Position numbers and translations under genes: made by a program | Notes under the pieces: generated by a model | What the model was told of the DNA's origin: nothing | Database searches by the model: none | What the model saw: only the letters and a program-made list of their open reading frames with translations | Part shown: positions 6,578 through 13,844 of the stretch, piece after piece | Numbering within the stretch: position 1 is the first letter of the stretch | How the letters are laid out: every line of letters begins with the position of its first letter | From: Actinomycetes bacterium | GTDB lineage: Bacteria > Actinomycetota > Acidimicrobiia > Acidimicrobiales > RAAP-2 | Assembly (NCBI GenBank): GCA_021795095.1 | Contig: JAJYPU010000038.1 | Location: 1-14,389, forward strand | Length of the DNA: 14,389 nt | Direction of reading: 5' to 3'

Positions 6578-6967
6578 ATGAAAGATGTAAAGGCATGGGT
6601 CCGGGGCGAGGACTGGATCAGCCTGGCCGCCGGCGTCTACCTGTCATTCGCCGCGATGATCGGCGCCACGGTGACGGCGGCGTCGGCGAATGCGTACACG
6701 ATGGGACCCGTGATCGTGGTGCTCGCGCTACTGGCTCTGGCCTTTCCGAAGGTGATGACGATTGAATGGCTGAAGTTGCTCGCCGGTGTCTGGGTGTTCA
6801 TCGCGCCGTGGGTCCTCGGATTCTCCCACGTCACCGCGGCGTCGTGGAACGCGTGGATCATCGGCGTGATCGTGGCGGCGTTCTCGGCGGCCCGTCTCAC
6901 CGAGCTGAATTCGCGCGACGCGACATCGACCTCGTCGCACGGGACGCACCTACCCCACGCGGCGTAG
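6578..6967 (+). CDS. SPW-repeat integral membrane protein
   Basis: A 129-residue inner-membrane protein with about four hydrophobic helices (15-33, 42-56, 64-82, 90-107). The SPW family is named after a Ser-Pro-Trp motif in a repeated helical hairpin. Here the second repeat is clear (WLKLLAGVWVFIAPWVLGFS, 64-83, then WNAWIIG), with APW in place of SPW. The first repeat (WISLAAGVYLSFAAMIGA, 13-30) has lost the motif. The C-terminus is short and hydrophilic with three His. The start is ATG 6578, preceded by AGAGGAG with a seven-base gap; an in-frame ATG at 6539 lacks such a site. It stands alone, with its own promoter and a terminator behind it. The family's function is not established. Confidence 0.85.
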   Translation: MKDVKAWVRGEDWISLAAGVYLSFAAMIGATVTAASANAYTMGPVIVVLALLALAFPKVMTIEWLKLLAGVWVFIAPWVLGFSHVTAASWNAWIIGVIVAAFSAARLTELNSRDATSTSSHGTHLPHAA

Positions 6968-6988
6968 GTGCCTGTGGCGCCCTTGGCA

Positions 6989-7025
6989 GCGACGGAGGGG
7001 CGGGGTTATCCCGCCCCTTCGTCGC
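6989..7025 (+). terminator. Strong terminator hairpin after the SPW gene
   Basis: The arms GCGACGGAGGGGCGGG and CCCGCCCCTTCGTCGC form a 16-bp stem (one G-T pair) with loop GTTAT, 21 bases after the SPW stop. No T-run follows, as is common in high-GC actinobacteria. Confidence 0.75.
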
Positions 7026-7125
7026 GTGTCGGCGTGACTCGGTTCGCGTCGAAGTCGTAGGCGCAAGCGAATTCGACATCGCGAGTTTGGTCTCGGTGAC
7101 GTGATTGGAAAACAGGTTGGAAGGA

Positions 7126-7224
7126 ATGGGTATCGCAGTGGCACGGAAGGCGTGGTTTGATTGCTCGGCAGGACCGACGGCGGCGTTGTTTCGTGCGTCC
7201 TGCGCTCGTGGGGTGAGCGCGTGA
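7126..7224 (+). CDS. Possible leader ORF (32 aa) coupled to the TetR gene
   Basis: ATG 7126 sits just behind GGAAGG and opens a 32-codon frame reading MGIAVARKAWFDCSAG and onward to TGA 7222-7224. That stop overlaps the preferred GTG start of the TetR gene (7221-7223) as GTGA, the usual sign of translational coupling. No family is recognised. The spacing of the ribosome binding site to ATG is very short, so this could be chance. Confidence 0.3.
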   Translation: MGIAVARKAWFDCSAGPTAALFRASCARGVSA

Positions 7225-7850
7225 TCGCCGAGGACCTCGGTTCGGCGACGTCCGTGCGCCGGTCGCCGGGTCGTCCGCGTGACCCGGCGGTGGGAGACGC
7301 CATCCTCGCGGCGACCCTTGAGCTGCTCGCTGAGTTCGGGTACGGGCGGACCTCGCTCGACGCTGTGGCGGAACGCGCTGGGGTCAGCAAGCCGACGCTC
7401 TATCGCCGATGGCCATCGAAAAAGGATCTCGTCATCGCGGCGATCGAGCGGTTCGGCGATTCGGCCACGTTGCCGGAGGGTGGCGATTCGCGCCAGCGCG
7501 TGACGACGTTTATGGAGGAGTGGTGGAATCTAGCGGCGAGTCCGGAGCAGGCCATCGTGCCCAAAGTGTTCGCCGAACTACTCGGTGAGGCACAACGTCA
7601 CCCCGAACTGAATCAGGCCGTGCATCGGATGTTCCTGTCGAGTCGCCGAGCCCAGATGAGACACCTCCTCGGCGGCGCGGTGTCCGACGGCGAGTTACGG
7701 TCTGACCTCGACCTGGATGACGCGATCGACGTGCTCATCGGCACCCTCTTGTTCCGCCGACTGATCTCAGACGGACCCGTGTCACCCGACGCCGCGCGAC
7801 GAATCGTGGACATCGTGTTCGATGGGGCGGGACCCGTGGCTGCGTCGTAA
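7221..7850 (+). CDS. TetR-family transcriptional regulator
   Basis: A 209-residue cytoplasmic DNA-binding regulator. After an N-terminal SPGRPRDP stretch comes the TetR_N domain: AILAATLELLAEFGYGRTS, then the helix-turn-helix LDAVAERAGVSKPTLYRRW (about 46-64) and PSKKDLVIAAI. The rest (about 75-200) is an all-helical ligand-binding and dimerisation domain, possibly of the TetR_C_11 type by its layout. GTG 7221 is chosen because GGGGTGAG lies four bases upstream and it starts close to the DNA-binding domain; a TTG at 7161 would add 20 non-helical residues. The ABC transporter genes follow on the same strand, so this is probably their local repressor, released by a small hydrophobic ligand. The operator is not identified. 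Confidence 0.88.
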   Translation: MIAEDLGSATSVRRSPGRPRDPAVGDAILAATLELLAEFGYGRTSLDAVAERAGVSKPTLYRRWPSKKDLVIAAIERFGDSATLPEGGDSRQRVTTFMEEWWNLAASPEQAIVPKVFAELLGEAQRHPELNQAVHRMFLSSRRAQMRHLLGGAVSDGELRSDLDLDDAIDVLIGTLLFRRLISDGPVSPDAARRIVDIVFDGAGPVAAS

Positions 7851-7966
7851 ACCGTGCGCGAAGCATGGGTGACAACTCGTTGCCGCAGTCGGTCGTGTCG
7901 GGCCCGTGGGGGGGGCCGCCGGTCTGGTACCGAAGACCATCGCATCACCCGGATTCGAAGCCCCAG

Positions 7967-7979
7967 TATCCTCGGGCTC
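7967..7979 (+). promoter_or_regulatory. Possible -10 box for a leaderless ABC ATPase transcript
   Basis: TATCCT (7967-7972) fits TAnnnT and ends seven bases before GTG 7980, the geometry of a leaderless start. The upstream -35 is poor and no Shine-Dalgarno sequence is visible, so this is only a suggestion. Confidence 0.25.
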
Positions 7980-8876
7980 GTGGCGCCAGTTCTGCGGATC
8001 GATGACCTCTGTCGCCGGTTCGGGGAGCGTGTCGCACTCGACCACCTCACATTTGAGGTTTCCGCCGGTCAGGTCGTCGGATTCCTCGGGCCCAATGGTG
8101 CTGGAAAGACCACCACGATGCGGGCGATCTTTGACCTGACCGATCTCGACTGTGGGACGATCACGTGGAGCGGCATCGTCGTTGGTCAGACACAGCGACG
8201 TCGATTCGGCTACATGCCCGAGGAGCGCGGACTCTATCCGAGCATGCTCGTGGGCGAGCAACTGCAGTATCTCGGCAAGTTGCACGGACTGAGCCCACGT
8301 GACGCCTCAAGTGCGACGACTACCTGGCTCGAACGCCTCGGACTCGCCGATCGCGTCAATTCCAAGGTGGAGTCGCTCTCCCACGGGAACCAACAACGAG
8401 TCCAACTCGCGGCCGCGTTGCTCCACGGACCCGAACTGCTGATCTTGGACGAGCCTCTCGCGGGCTTGGACCCGGCGGGAATCGACGTCATCGGTGAGGT
8501 GCTCGCTGAGCAGGCGCGCGCTGGGTGTTGCGTGCTCTTTTCCAGTCACCAGCTCGACCAGGTCGAAGACCTCTGCGAATCGGTCGTGATCATCGACCAC
8601 GGGCATCTCGTCGTGGCCGGACAGGTTGACGATTTGGCCACGAGTGGGCCGCGTCGTCTCGTCGTGCGACTTGAAGGCGTGCGTTCCGCTAGCTGGCTCG
8701 AGGGGGTCGCGGGCGTCAAGATTTCCGAAGTGCGGGGGGGCGACGTGCGTCTCGTGTTGGATTCGACTGTCGATAGCAACGCCATTTTGGAACTCGCCCG
8801 AAGTAGCGGTCGTGTGACCAAGTTCGTCTTCGAGCGTCGCCGACTGTCCGAACTGTTCCGAGAGGCAGTCGCGTGA
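7980..8876 (+). CDS. ABC transporter ATP-binding protein (ABC-2 exporter, NatA-like)
   Basis: A 298-residue cytoplasmic ATPase that would power the adjoining permease. Walker A is GPNGAGKT (37-44) and the signature is LSHGNQQ (133-139). Walker B is LLILDEP (153-159, catalytic Glu158), followed by the D-loop AGLD and the H-loop SSH (His190). The Q-loop position reads GYMPEERGLYP, the variant typical of NatA/YhaQ-type ATPases. Residues after about 220 form a C-terminal extension of the DUF4162 kind. GTG 7980 begins right at APVLRIDDL. The same frame is open back to 7854, but that part is Arg-rich and unlike the family. The gene follows the TetR gene and overlaps the permease start by four bases. 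The substrate is unknown. Confidence 0.9.
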   Translation: MAPVLRIDDLCRRFGERVALDHLTFEVSAGQVVGFLGPNGAGKTTTMRAIFDLTDLDCGTITWSGIVVGQTQRRRFGYMPEERGLYPSMLVGEQLQYLGKLHGLSPRDASSATTTWLERLGLADRVNSKVESLSHGNQQRVQLAAALLHGPELLILDEPLAGLDPAGIDVIGEVLAEQARAGCCVLFSSHQLDQVEDLCESVVIIDHGHLVVAGQVDDLATSGPRRLVVRLEGVRSASWLEGVAGVKISEVRGGDVRLVLDSTVDSNAILELARSSGRVTKFVFERRRLSELFREAVA

Positions 8877-10162
8877 AGCTCATCGTCCTCGCACTCGTAC
8901 TGATCGTGCTGGTGGTGCGTCTGTGGCGTCATCGGCGAGGACCGGTGCGCACACGCCGCTCGAAGTCCGACCGGCTGAGCGGCGATGTCGAACTGGTCAT
9001 CACTCGAGAGGTTCGGGAGCGGTTTCGCGGGCGAGTGTTCAAGGTCACGACGTTGTTCGTCTTGATTGTGGTCGCCGCCGCGATCATCATCCCCGTACTG
9101 CGCGGTGGCAAGACGAAGGTCCAGACGATCGGGATCGTCGGCGCCTCTACGTCTTCCCTTCAGGCCACGGTCAAGAGTTCCGCGGCAACCGTTGGCCTCA
9201 CCGTGCGCCTGGTGCCCGAATCGAGTGTCTACGCGGCCAAGGCCGATCTTGGTGCGGGTCGAATCTACGCGGCAATCGTGAATACCCGCGCCGTTCTCAT
9301 CGAGTCCTCATTGTCGCCGACCGACGTCTCCTCCGGCGCCCAGTTCGTGCGCACGCTCGCCGAGAACCTCGGTATCGCGAAGGCGTTTCAAGCGGCCAGC
9401 CTCACTGCGGCCCAGTACGAGACGATCACGCACGCGACGGCGCTACCGATCAAGAGCGTCGAGCCGGGTGCGGGTAAGTCTGGCGGACAAAGTCCCACGC
9501 AGGCCACCTCGGTAATCGGGACCGTGCTCATCTTCGTCATGCTTTCGCAGTACAACACGTGGATCCTCATGGGGGTCATGGAGGAGAAGTCCAGTCGGGT
9601 CATCGAGGTGCTGCTGTCCGCGGTTCGTCCGATCCAACTCCTGACCGGCAAGGTCCTGGGCATCGGCATCGTGGCGCTCGCCCAGGCGTCACTCATCGTG
9701 GCCTTCGCCCTCGCCCTGTCAAAAGCCGTGGGTTCAAGTCTCCTGCACGGCTCCGCACCACTCGTGGTCGTGAGCACGTTGGTCTGGCTCGTGCTCGGCT
9801 ACGCCTTCTACTGCTGGGTCTACGCCGCCGCTGGGTCCATGATCGAGCGCCAGGACCAGATGCAGAGCCTGGTGCTGCCCTTGAGCCTCCCGATGATCTT
9901 CGGGTACATCATGGCCCTCACGGGGGCGAGCTCGGGCAGCCCCAGCATGATGTTGAGAGTGCTCGCGTTCCTGCCGCCGACGGCCCCGTTCGCGATGCCC
10001 GTCCTCGTCGGCTTCGGCGTGGTGACATGGTGGGCATTTCTCGTGTCGGCTGCCATCAGCGTCCTGTGCACGATTGGCGTCGCCCGACTGGCGGCGACGG
10101 TCTATCGGCGGGCGATTCTTCGAACCGGTTCGCGAGTTCGTTTGCGCGAGGTGTTCCACTGA
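8873..10162 (+). CDS. ABC-2 type transporter permease (NatB-like)
   Basis: A 429-residue inner-membrane permease. GTG 8873 overlaps the ATPase stop (GTGA), so the two are co-translated. Order: an N-terminal hydrophobic helix (3-16); an Arg-rich linker (16-34); an amphipathic segment VITREVRERFRGRVF (42-56); a helix at 57-76; an extracytoplasmic domain (about 77-212); then five to six helices between 213 and 410. The motif GVMEEKSSRVIEVLLSAVRP (234-253) with TGKVLG is the conserved cytoplasmic loop of NatB/YhaP-type permeases. The known family member NatB exports Na+ with NatA, but most relatives have unknown substrates, often drugs or peptides. The first helix plus linker precedes the point where family members usually begin (REVRERFR). 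Confidence 0.88.
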   Translation: MKLIVLALVLIVLVVRLWRHRRGPVRTRRSKSDRLSGDVELVITREVRERFRGRVFKVTTLFVLIVVAAAIIIPVLRGGKTKVQTIGIVGASTSSLQATVKSSAATVGLTVRLVPESSVYAAKADLGAGRIYAAIVNTRAVLIESSLSPTDVSSGAQFVRTLAENLGIAKAFQAASLTAAQYETITHATALPIKSVEPGAGKSGGQSPTQATSVIGTVLIFVMLSQYNTWILMGVMEEKSSRVIEVLLSAVRPIQLLTGKVLGIGIVALAQASLIVAFALALSKAVGSSLLHGSAPLVVVSTLVWLVLGYAFYCWVYAAAGSMIERQDQMQSLVLPLSLPMIFGYIMALTGASSGSPSMMLRVLAFLPPTAPFAMPVLVGFGVVTWWAFLVSAAISVLCTIGVARLAATVYRRAILRTGSRVRLREVFH

Positions 10163-10223
10163 TCAAACGGTGATTGGTGTTCGACCAGGCGGAACTCTCA
10201 CTCGTGAGACGCGCTTGATCGCC

Positions 10224-11168
10224 TCACGACAGGGGTTCGTCGGCCCAACGGTCCTCGGCTGACCGCGGCGAACGAGTCCGGAACCGCTCTTGGGCGATGG
10301 CGACGCCCAGGAGGATCAGCAAGGCACCCACGGGCTCGTTCCAACTGAGCGACTCACCGAGGAACGCGATGCCCACGAGGACTGCGAAGACCGGTGTCAG
10401 GTACGTGACGCTGCTCGCCACCGTCGCCGGCGCGTTGCGAACGACGTCGAAGTTGAGGACGTAGGCGAACCCAGTGCCGAGCACGCCAAGCGCCCCCAGG
10501 GCGAGCAACGACGAAAGGGGGTGGCCAGTCCGGAAGTGTCCGAAGGCGAGGCTGAACGGCACCATCTGGAGTGTCCCACACAGGATCTGGCCCGTCGCCA
10601 GCGCGATGGGCTTATCGGGCAGACTCCCCAGGTGTCGACGGGCGTAGGTGAAGCCGAAGCCGTAACAGACAACTGCACCCAGACACGCGACGACACCCAG
10701 GCTTTGACCCGCGCCGAAGCCCTGCCACACGCCGATCACGATCAGCACACCGACGAGGCCAACGACCAGCCCACCGATGATTGCCGGGCGTACCGGCTCC
10801 TGTCGCAGGATGAAGAGCGCGACGATGAGCGTCGAGAGCGGCGTGCAGGCGTTGATGAGTCCAGCGAGGACCGCCGAGATGTGGGTCTCGCCGTAAGAGA
10901 ACAGCGTGAACGGGACGCTATTCAAGAGCGCGGCGAGCACGAACAAGTGCCCCCACGTCTTGATTGAACGCGCGAGGGGTGTGCGCGTCGCGGCCGTCAA
11001 CGCGAGGAGTGTGACCGCACCCGCGGCGAGCCGCGTCGTGGCGACGTCGACGGGCGACATCACTCGAAGGCCCAGCTTGATCCACCAGAACGAACAGCCC
11101 CAGATCGCCCCGAGCAGTACGAACCACACCTGCCACCCGATCCGTCGTGGGTGCGGGGCGCTCGTCAC
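10224..11168 (-). CDS. DMT-superfamily transporter with two EamA domains
   Basis: A 314-residue inner-membrane protein with about ten helices in two EamA repeats (about 14-146 and 155-293). Family features seen: AIWGCSFWWIKLGL in helix 1, PVDVATTRLAAGAV, SAVLAGLINACTPLSTLIVA and, in repeat 2, VTYLTPVFAVLVGIAFLGESL with the Gly-Glu before the last helices. Members export or import amino acids, nucleotide sugars or other small metabolites; the substrate is not predictable here. The C-terminal 20 residues are charged. The start is GTG 11168; the only upstream purine block is a weak AGG. It converges on the ABC permease with a 61-bp gap, in which I see no strong terminator. Confidence 0.9.
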   Translation of the reverse strand: MTSAPHPRRIGWQVWFVLLGAIWGCSFWWIKLGLRVMSPVDVATTRLAAGAVTLLALTAATRTPLARSIKTWGHLFVLAALLNSVPFTLFSYGETHISAVLAGLINACTPLSTLIVALFILRQEPVRPAIIGGLVVGLVGVLIVIGVWQGFGAGQSLGVVACLGAVVCYGFGFTYARRHLGSLPDKPIALATGQILCGTLQMVPFSLAFGHFRTGHPLSSLLALGALGVLGTGFAYVLNFDVVRNAPATVASSVTYLTPVFAVLVGIAFLGESLSWNEPVGALLILLGVAIAQERFRTRSPRSAEDRWADEPLS

Positions 11169-11581
11169 GAATACCTGTGGTCTCGCCCGCTGCGCCCGCG
11201 CTCGAGCTGCGTGTCCGTTGTCGCCGATTCCCAGCCGTAACGATTACGTGGCTCGATGCGGCGGAACATGTTGTTACGTGTCACGCTGAGCACGTCGGCG
11301 ACGGTCTCGCCCGCGGAATCGACCGCGTGCATCGCCCGGGGTGACCCGATTGGTGCGAGCACTGGTGCGTCCGTGCACGTGTTACCGAGTCGGACGTTGC
11401 GCAGCACGTCCCATCTTGGCATTTGGGAGGCGGTGGGCGGCAAATCGATCGGGCCAACGGAGTGATCGCGGTCTCGTCGTGCTCGGCAGTTAGGGACGCC
11501 TCGCTCACCGAGGTCACCGTGTCTTGGCGCTGGGGGAGCGTCAGGTGTCTCGGACCGGGCACCGTGATCGAAGCAAATAAA
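11169..11581. other. Long intergenic region, no supported gene
   Basis: Several frames are open but none has a convincing ribosome binding site and family signature together. One minus-strand frame contains AVDSAGETVADVLSVTRN (around 11255-11320). This faintly recalls the second catalytic region of IS6-type transposases (xAVDxxGxxxDxLxxxRR), so a decayed element is conceivable. I treat it as unassigned. Confidence 0.3.
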
Positions 11582-11620
11582 GCTCGAGGTGACGTGCATG
11601 GTACGCACGTCACCTCGAGC
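11582..11620 (-). terminator. Rho-independent terminator for the Ig-repeat protein gene
   Basis: GCTCGAGGTGACGTGC (11582-11597) and GCACGTCACCTCGAGC (11605-11620) form a perfect 16-bp stem with a 7-base loop. On the minus strand it is followed by TTTATTTGCTTCG, a T-rich tail. It lies about 90 bases past the stop of the minus-strand exported protein gene. Confidence 0.8.
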
Positions 11621-11643
11621 AGACGACTGGCTGAACCGGGCGA

Positions 11644-11663
11644 GGTCACGAGGTCACGTGACC
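11644..11663. repeat. Perfect palindrome with an adjoining direct repeat
   Basis: GGTCACGTGACC (11652-11663) is a perfect 12-bp palindrome, immediately preceded by a second GGTCACGA copy at 11644. It is located between the terminator and the stop of the exported protein gene. It could be a protein-binding site or a second small hairpin. Confidence 0.6.
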
Positions 11664-11710
11664 ATCGTTCTACCTCGACCGGCTCAGACCGTCATCGACG
11701 CATGTGCTTG

Positions 11711-13597
11711 TTATGCGATCTGGCTATAACGAACTCGACACGACTTTCCGTTAGCGAGGACGATGAGGAAGGTGAAGACACCATTTCGCGATCCTGCACG
11801 TACCGAGGTCCGTACCGTCAACTGCCGGCCATTGTCACGGACCACCATGCTCACTGTTCCAACGTGGCTGGTGACCCTCGGGCGACCGTAGAAGCCCTGG
11901 CCCTGGATGAACAGCGTCACCGTACGACCCTCAACGGCGCGACCAACGACGCGATAGGCGCGAAGGATCGGCGCGGGCGCCTTGGTAATCGCCAATGCGT
12001 ACGTAAAGGTTCCGAGATCGCCAGTGGCATCGCTCATCGTTCCCGTAGCAGTGTAGGTGCCGGGGCTCTGCGCTCCAACCGACTGCACCACACCGGTCGT
12101 GGAAACGGTGAGGTTGCTTGAGCCACCAGTTTTGGTGAAGGTAACCGCACCATTGGCTCCGCTCACGAGGAGTTGCGCCTTGAAACTGGCCGACGACGTA
12201 TTGACGACGGTGCCTGACAAGGGGGCAATCTGTGTGATGAGTCCGACCGTCAGGGTATAGGTAAAGACACCGACGTCGCCGTTGGTGTCACTCGTCGTTC
12301 CTGACACCGTGTAGGTACCCGCACTGAGCGTGTGACTCGTCGTCACGACACCAAGCGGACTGACATTCAAGCTCGGCCCTTTGGCGTGCACGGCGTAGGT
12401 CACGGCGCCCGTGGCACCCGTGGTCGTCAGCTGCGCGGTAAAGGTCGCTGAACCAGCGACGGTCACGGACCCGCTCGTGGGAGCGCTTTGCGTGATCGTA
12501 CCGGCCGACGTTGTGAACGGGAAAGAAGCATCGATCCACGTTGCTCCGGCGGGGGCGGTGCCGCAATGGGTCGCCGCGCTCGAGTCGTTACTGGGATAGG
12601 GCGTGGCGTTCAACTCACAGACGTAGACGGTGTAAGTGGTGCCAGCGGCTAGTCCAGCGGGAACCGTGGTGGATCCACTGAGCTTCGGCGCGTACAAGGT
12701 TGTCCCGTCGTAGCAATCGTTCGAGATCGTTACACCGACTGCGCTGCCGTTAATGGGTGTGACTGTCGGTGAGGAGAACCACTTCACCGTGAGGAACGCA
12801 GTCGGTACATTCCCGTATCCGCTTCCCGTCGTACACGATGTGGGCGCGGTCACCGGAGTCGTCGAAAGCGCTGCGGCTTGCACGGCCTCGATGGCGTTAC
12901 CCCACCAATACTTATTCGCGGCATTCGTGTCGGCGAGAGTGATCGTCGTGCCGGCACCACCTTTGAGGGGCGTTGCAGCGATCGTGGGACTGTTCGGTAG
13001 TGGCTGGCCGGCGTAGGTCATGAGAAACTCACCACCGGGTAGCGGGGCGAGCGAAGCATTCACGACCGCAACTGCACAACCAAACAGGCCAGCGTTGATC
13101 TGGGCCTGTGTGGGCGGACACGCTGCTTTCACGTCGGTGGCGGTGAACGTGCTCGGGACGGCGAGTTTCGTCACTGTGCACAGTCCCGCAGTAGCGGCGG
13201 GGCATCCGGTGTCCGTAGTACTCCTCGTAAACGTCGCCAAGGTCGCGACGTCCGCCTCGTTCGACGGCGTGACGCCCGTGGAACTGACGCCACCCAGGAG
13301 GGACGCCTGCAGTGCGTAGGCGGCCGTCGACGATACGTTGCAGTCGATGGTCAGAACGCTGGTACCGGCTTTGACACCGACAACGAGGCTGCCAGAGGGC
13401 GTTGCCACGACAGTGCCGGGAGCCGTCGAAACGACTTCATTGCACGGTGACGCGGGCGCTGCTGCACTGGCGGCTCCACCTGACGACAGCGTCAGTCCAG
13501 TTACGAAGAGACTTGATGTTGCACCAAGTAGGACCAGCACGCCAAATTGCTCGCGGAGTTTTCGGAAGGCACCATTATGGGTGTGAGAAGAATTCAT
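11711..13597 (-). CDS. Exported Ig-like repeat protein with C-terminal IPT/TIG-like domain
   Basis: A 628-residue extracellular protein. A long signal sequence (residues 13-47: basic RKLRE, hydrophobic VLVLLGATSSLFV, then GGAASAAAPA) indicates export. Residues 50-365 are a Cys-containing N-terminal region (Cys at 52, 86, 132, 140, 160, 174, 255, 295, 327, 345). Two Ig-like/cadherin-type repeats follow at about 368-451 and 454-538, both with the pattern ITQ.AP.SG.V, TGA/NGAVT, GTYT..GT.SD..GD.G.FTY.L. The C-terminus (543-628) is a small basic beta domain with VEGRTVTLFIQGQGFYGRP, IPT/TIG-like. Such architecture suits a surface or matrix adhesin; the role is inferred. ATG 13597 has only a weak purine stretch upstream. 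A TTGACA lies about 50 bases upstream on the same strand without a clear -10. The gene is monocistronic with a terminator behind it. Confidence 0.82.
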   Translation of the reverse strand: MNSSHTHNGAFRKLREQFGVLVLLGATSSLFVTGLTLSSGGAASAAAPASPCNEVVSTAPGTVVATPSGSLVVGVKAGTSVLTIDCNVSSTAAYALQASLLGGVSSTGVTPSNEADVATLATFTRSTTDTGCPAATAGLCTVTKLAVPSTFTATDVKAACPPTQAQINAGLFGCAVAVVNASLAPLPGGEFLMTYAGQPLPNSPTIAATPLKGGAGTTITLADTNAANKYWWGNAIEAVQAAALSTTPVTAPTSCTTGSGYGNVPTAFLTVKWFSSPTVTPINGSAVGVTISNDCYDGTTLYAPKLSGSTTVPAGLAAGTTYTVYVCELNATPYPSNDSSAATHCGTAPAGATWIDASFPFTTSAGTITQSAPTSGSVTVAGSATFTAQLTTTGATGAVTYAVHAKGPSLNVSPLGVVTTSHTLSAGTYTVSGTTSDTNGDVGVFTYTLTVGLITQIAPLSGTVVNTSSASFKAQLLVSGANGAVTFTKTGGSSNLTVSTTGVVQSVGAQSPGTYTATGTMSDATGDLGTFTYALAITKAPAPILRAYRVVGRAVEGRTVTLFIQGQGFYGRPRVTSHVGTVSMVVRDNGRQLTVRTSVRAGSRNGVFTFLIVLANGKSCRVRYSQIA

Positions 13598-13623
13598 GTG
13601 ACGCCAACTTTCTTACAAGGCAC

Positions 13624-13638
13624 CTGACCGTCTGTCAG
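13624..13638. promoter_or_regulatory. Inverted repeat upstream of the Ig-repeat gene
   Basis: CTGAC-CGTCT-GTCAG is a 5-bp inverted repeat located 27 bases upstream of the ATG of the minus-strand gene and just downstream of a TTGACA on that strand. It is a possible operator. Confidence 0.3.
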
Positions 13639-13689
13639 ATGTCAAGGAAGCGGGGTCTTGACGTCCTAGATGGATTGTAGCATGACCCC

Positions 13690-13723
13690 TCGAAGTCGGG
13701 GATATAAATTTCTCTGACTTCGA
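13690..13723. promoter_or_regulatory. 8-bp inverted repeat around an AT-rich core
   Basis: TCGAAGTC (13690-13697) and GACTTCGA (13716-13723) are perfect inverted copies separated by 18 bp containing ATATAAATTT. It lies between the divergent Ig-repeat and DUF4232 genes in the most AT-rich part of the window, which suggests a shared regulatory site. Confidence 0.4.
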
Positions 13724-13844
13724 TGCATAGTGGACGCTAAAAGTGACGTATTAGTGGTTTGATGAAGTATTGCCCTGATGAAATTACCACGAGGTGGAGC
13801 GCTACGATGCTGAGTGTCTATCGACCGTAATTGAGGTGACGGGT

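Noticed and set aside
7161..7850. TTG 7161 as the TetR start
   Set aside because: It adds 20 residues with no family match and lacks a ribosome binding site; GTG 7221 has GGGGTGAG just upstream.
9559..10173. 204-codon plus-strand frame overlapping the ABC permease
   Set aside because: Gly/Arg/His-rich off-frame translation of the permease, with no motifs.
10163..10223. Terminator between the convergent ABC permease and DMT genes
   Set aside because: Only short imperfect inverted repeats (CTCAC-TC-GTGAG and CGTGAG...CTCACG) without a T-run; not strong enough to call.
10290..10967. 225-codon plus-strand frame over the DMT transporter
   Set aside because: Antisense shadow, very rich in charged residues; the minus-strand frame has clear EamA features.
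11423..12121. 232-codon plus-strand frame
   Set aside because: Runs through the terminator hairpin and antisense to the Ig-repeat gene; no ribosome site or family.
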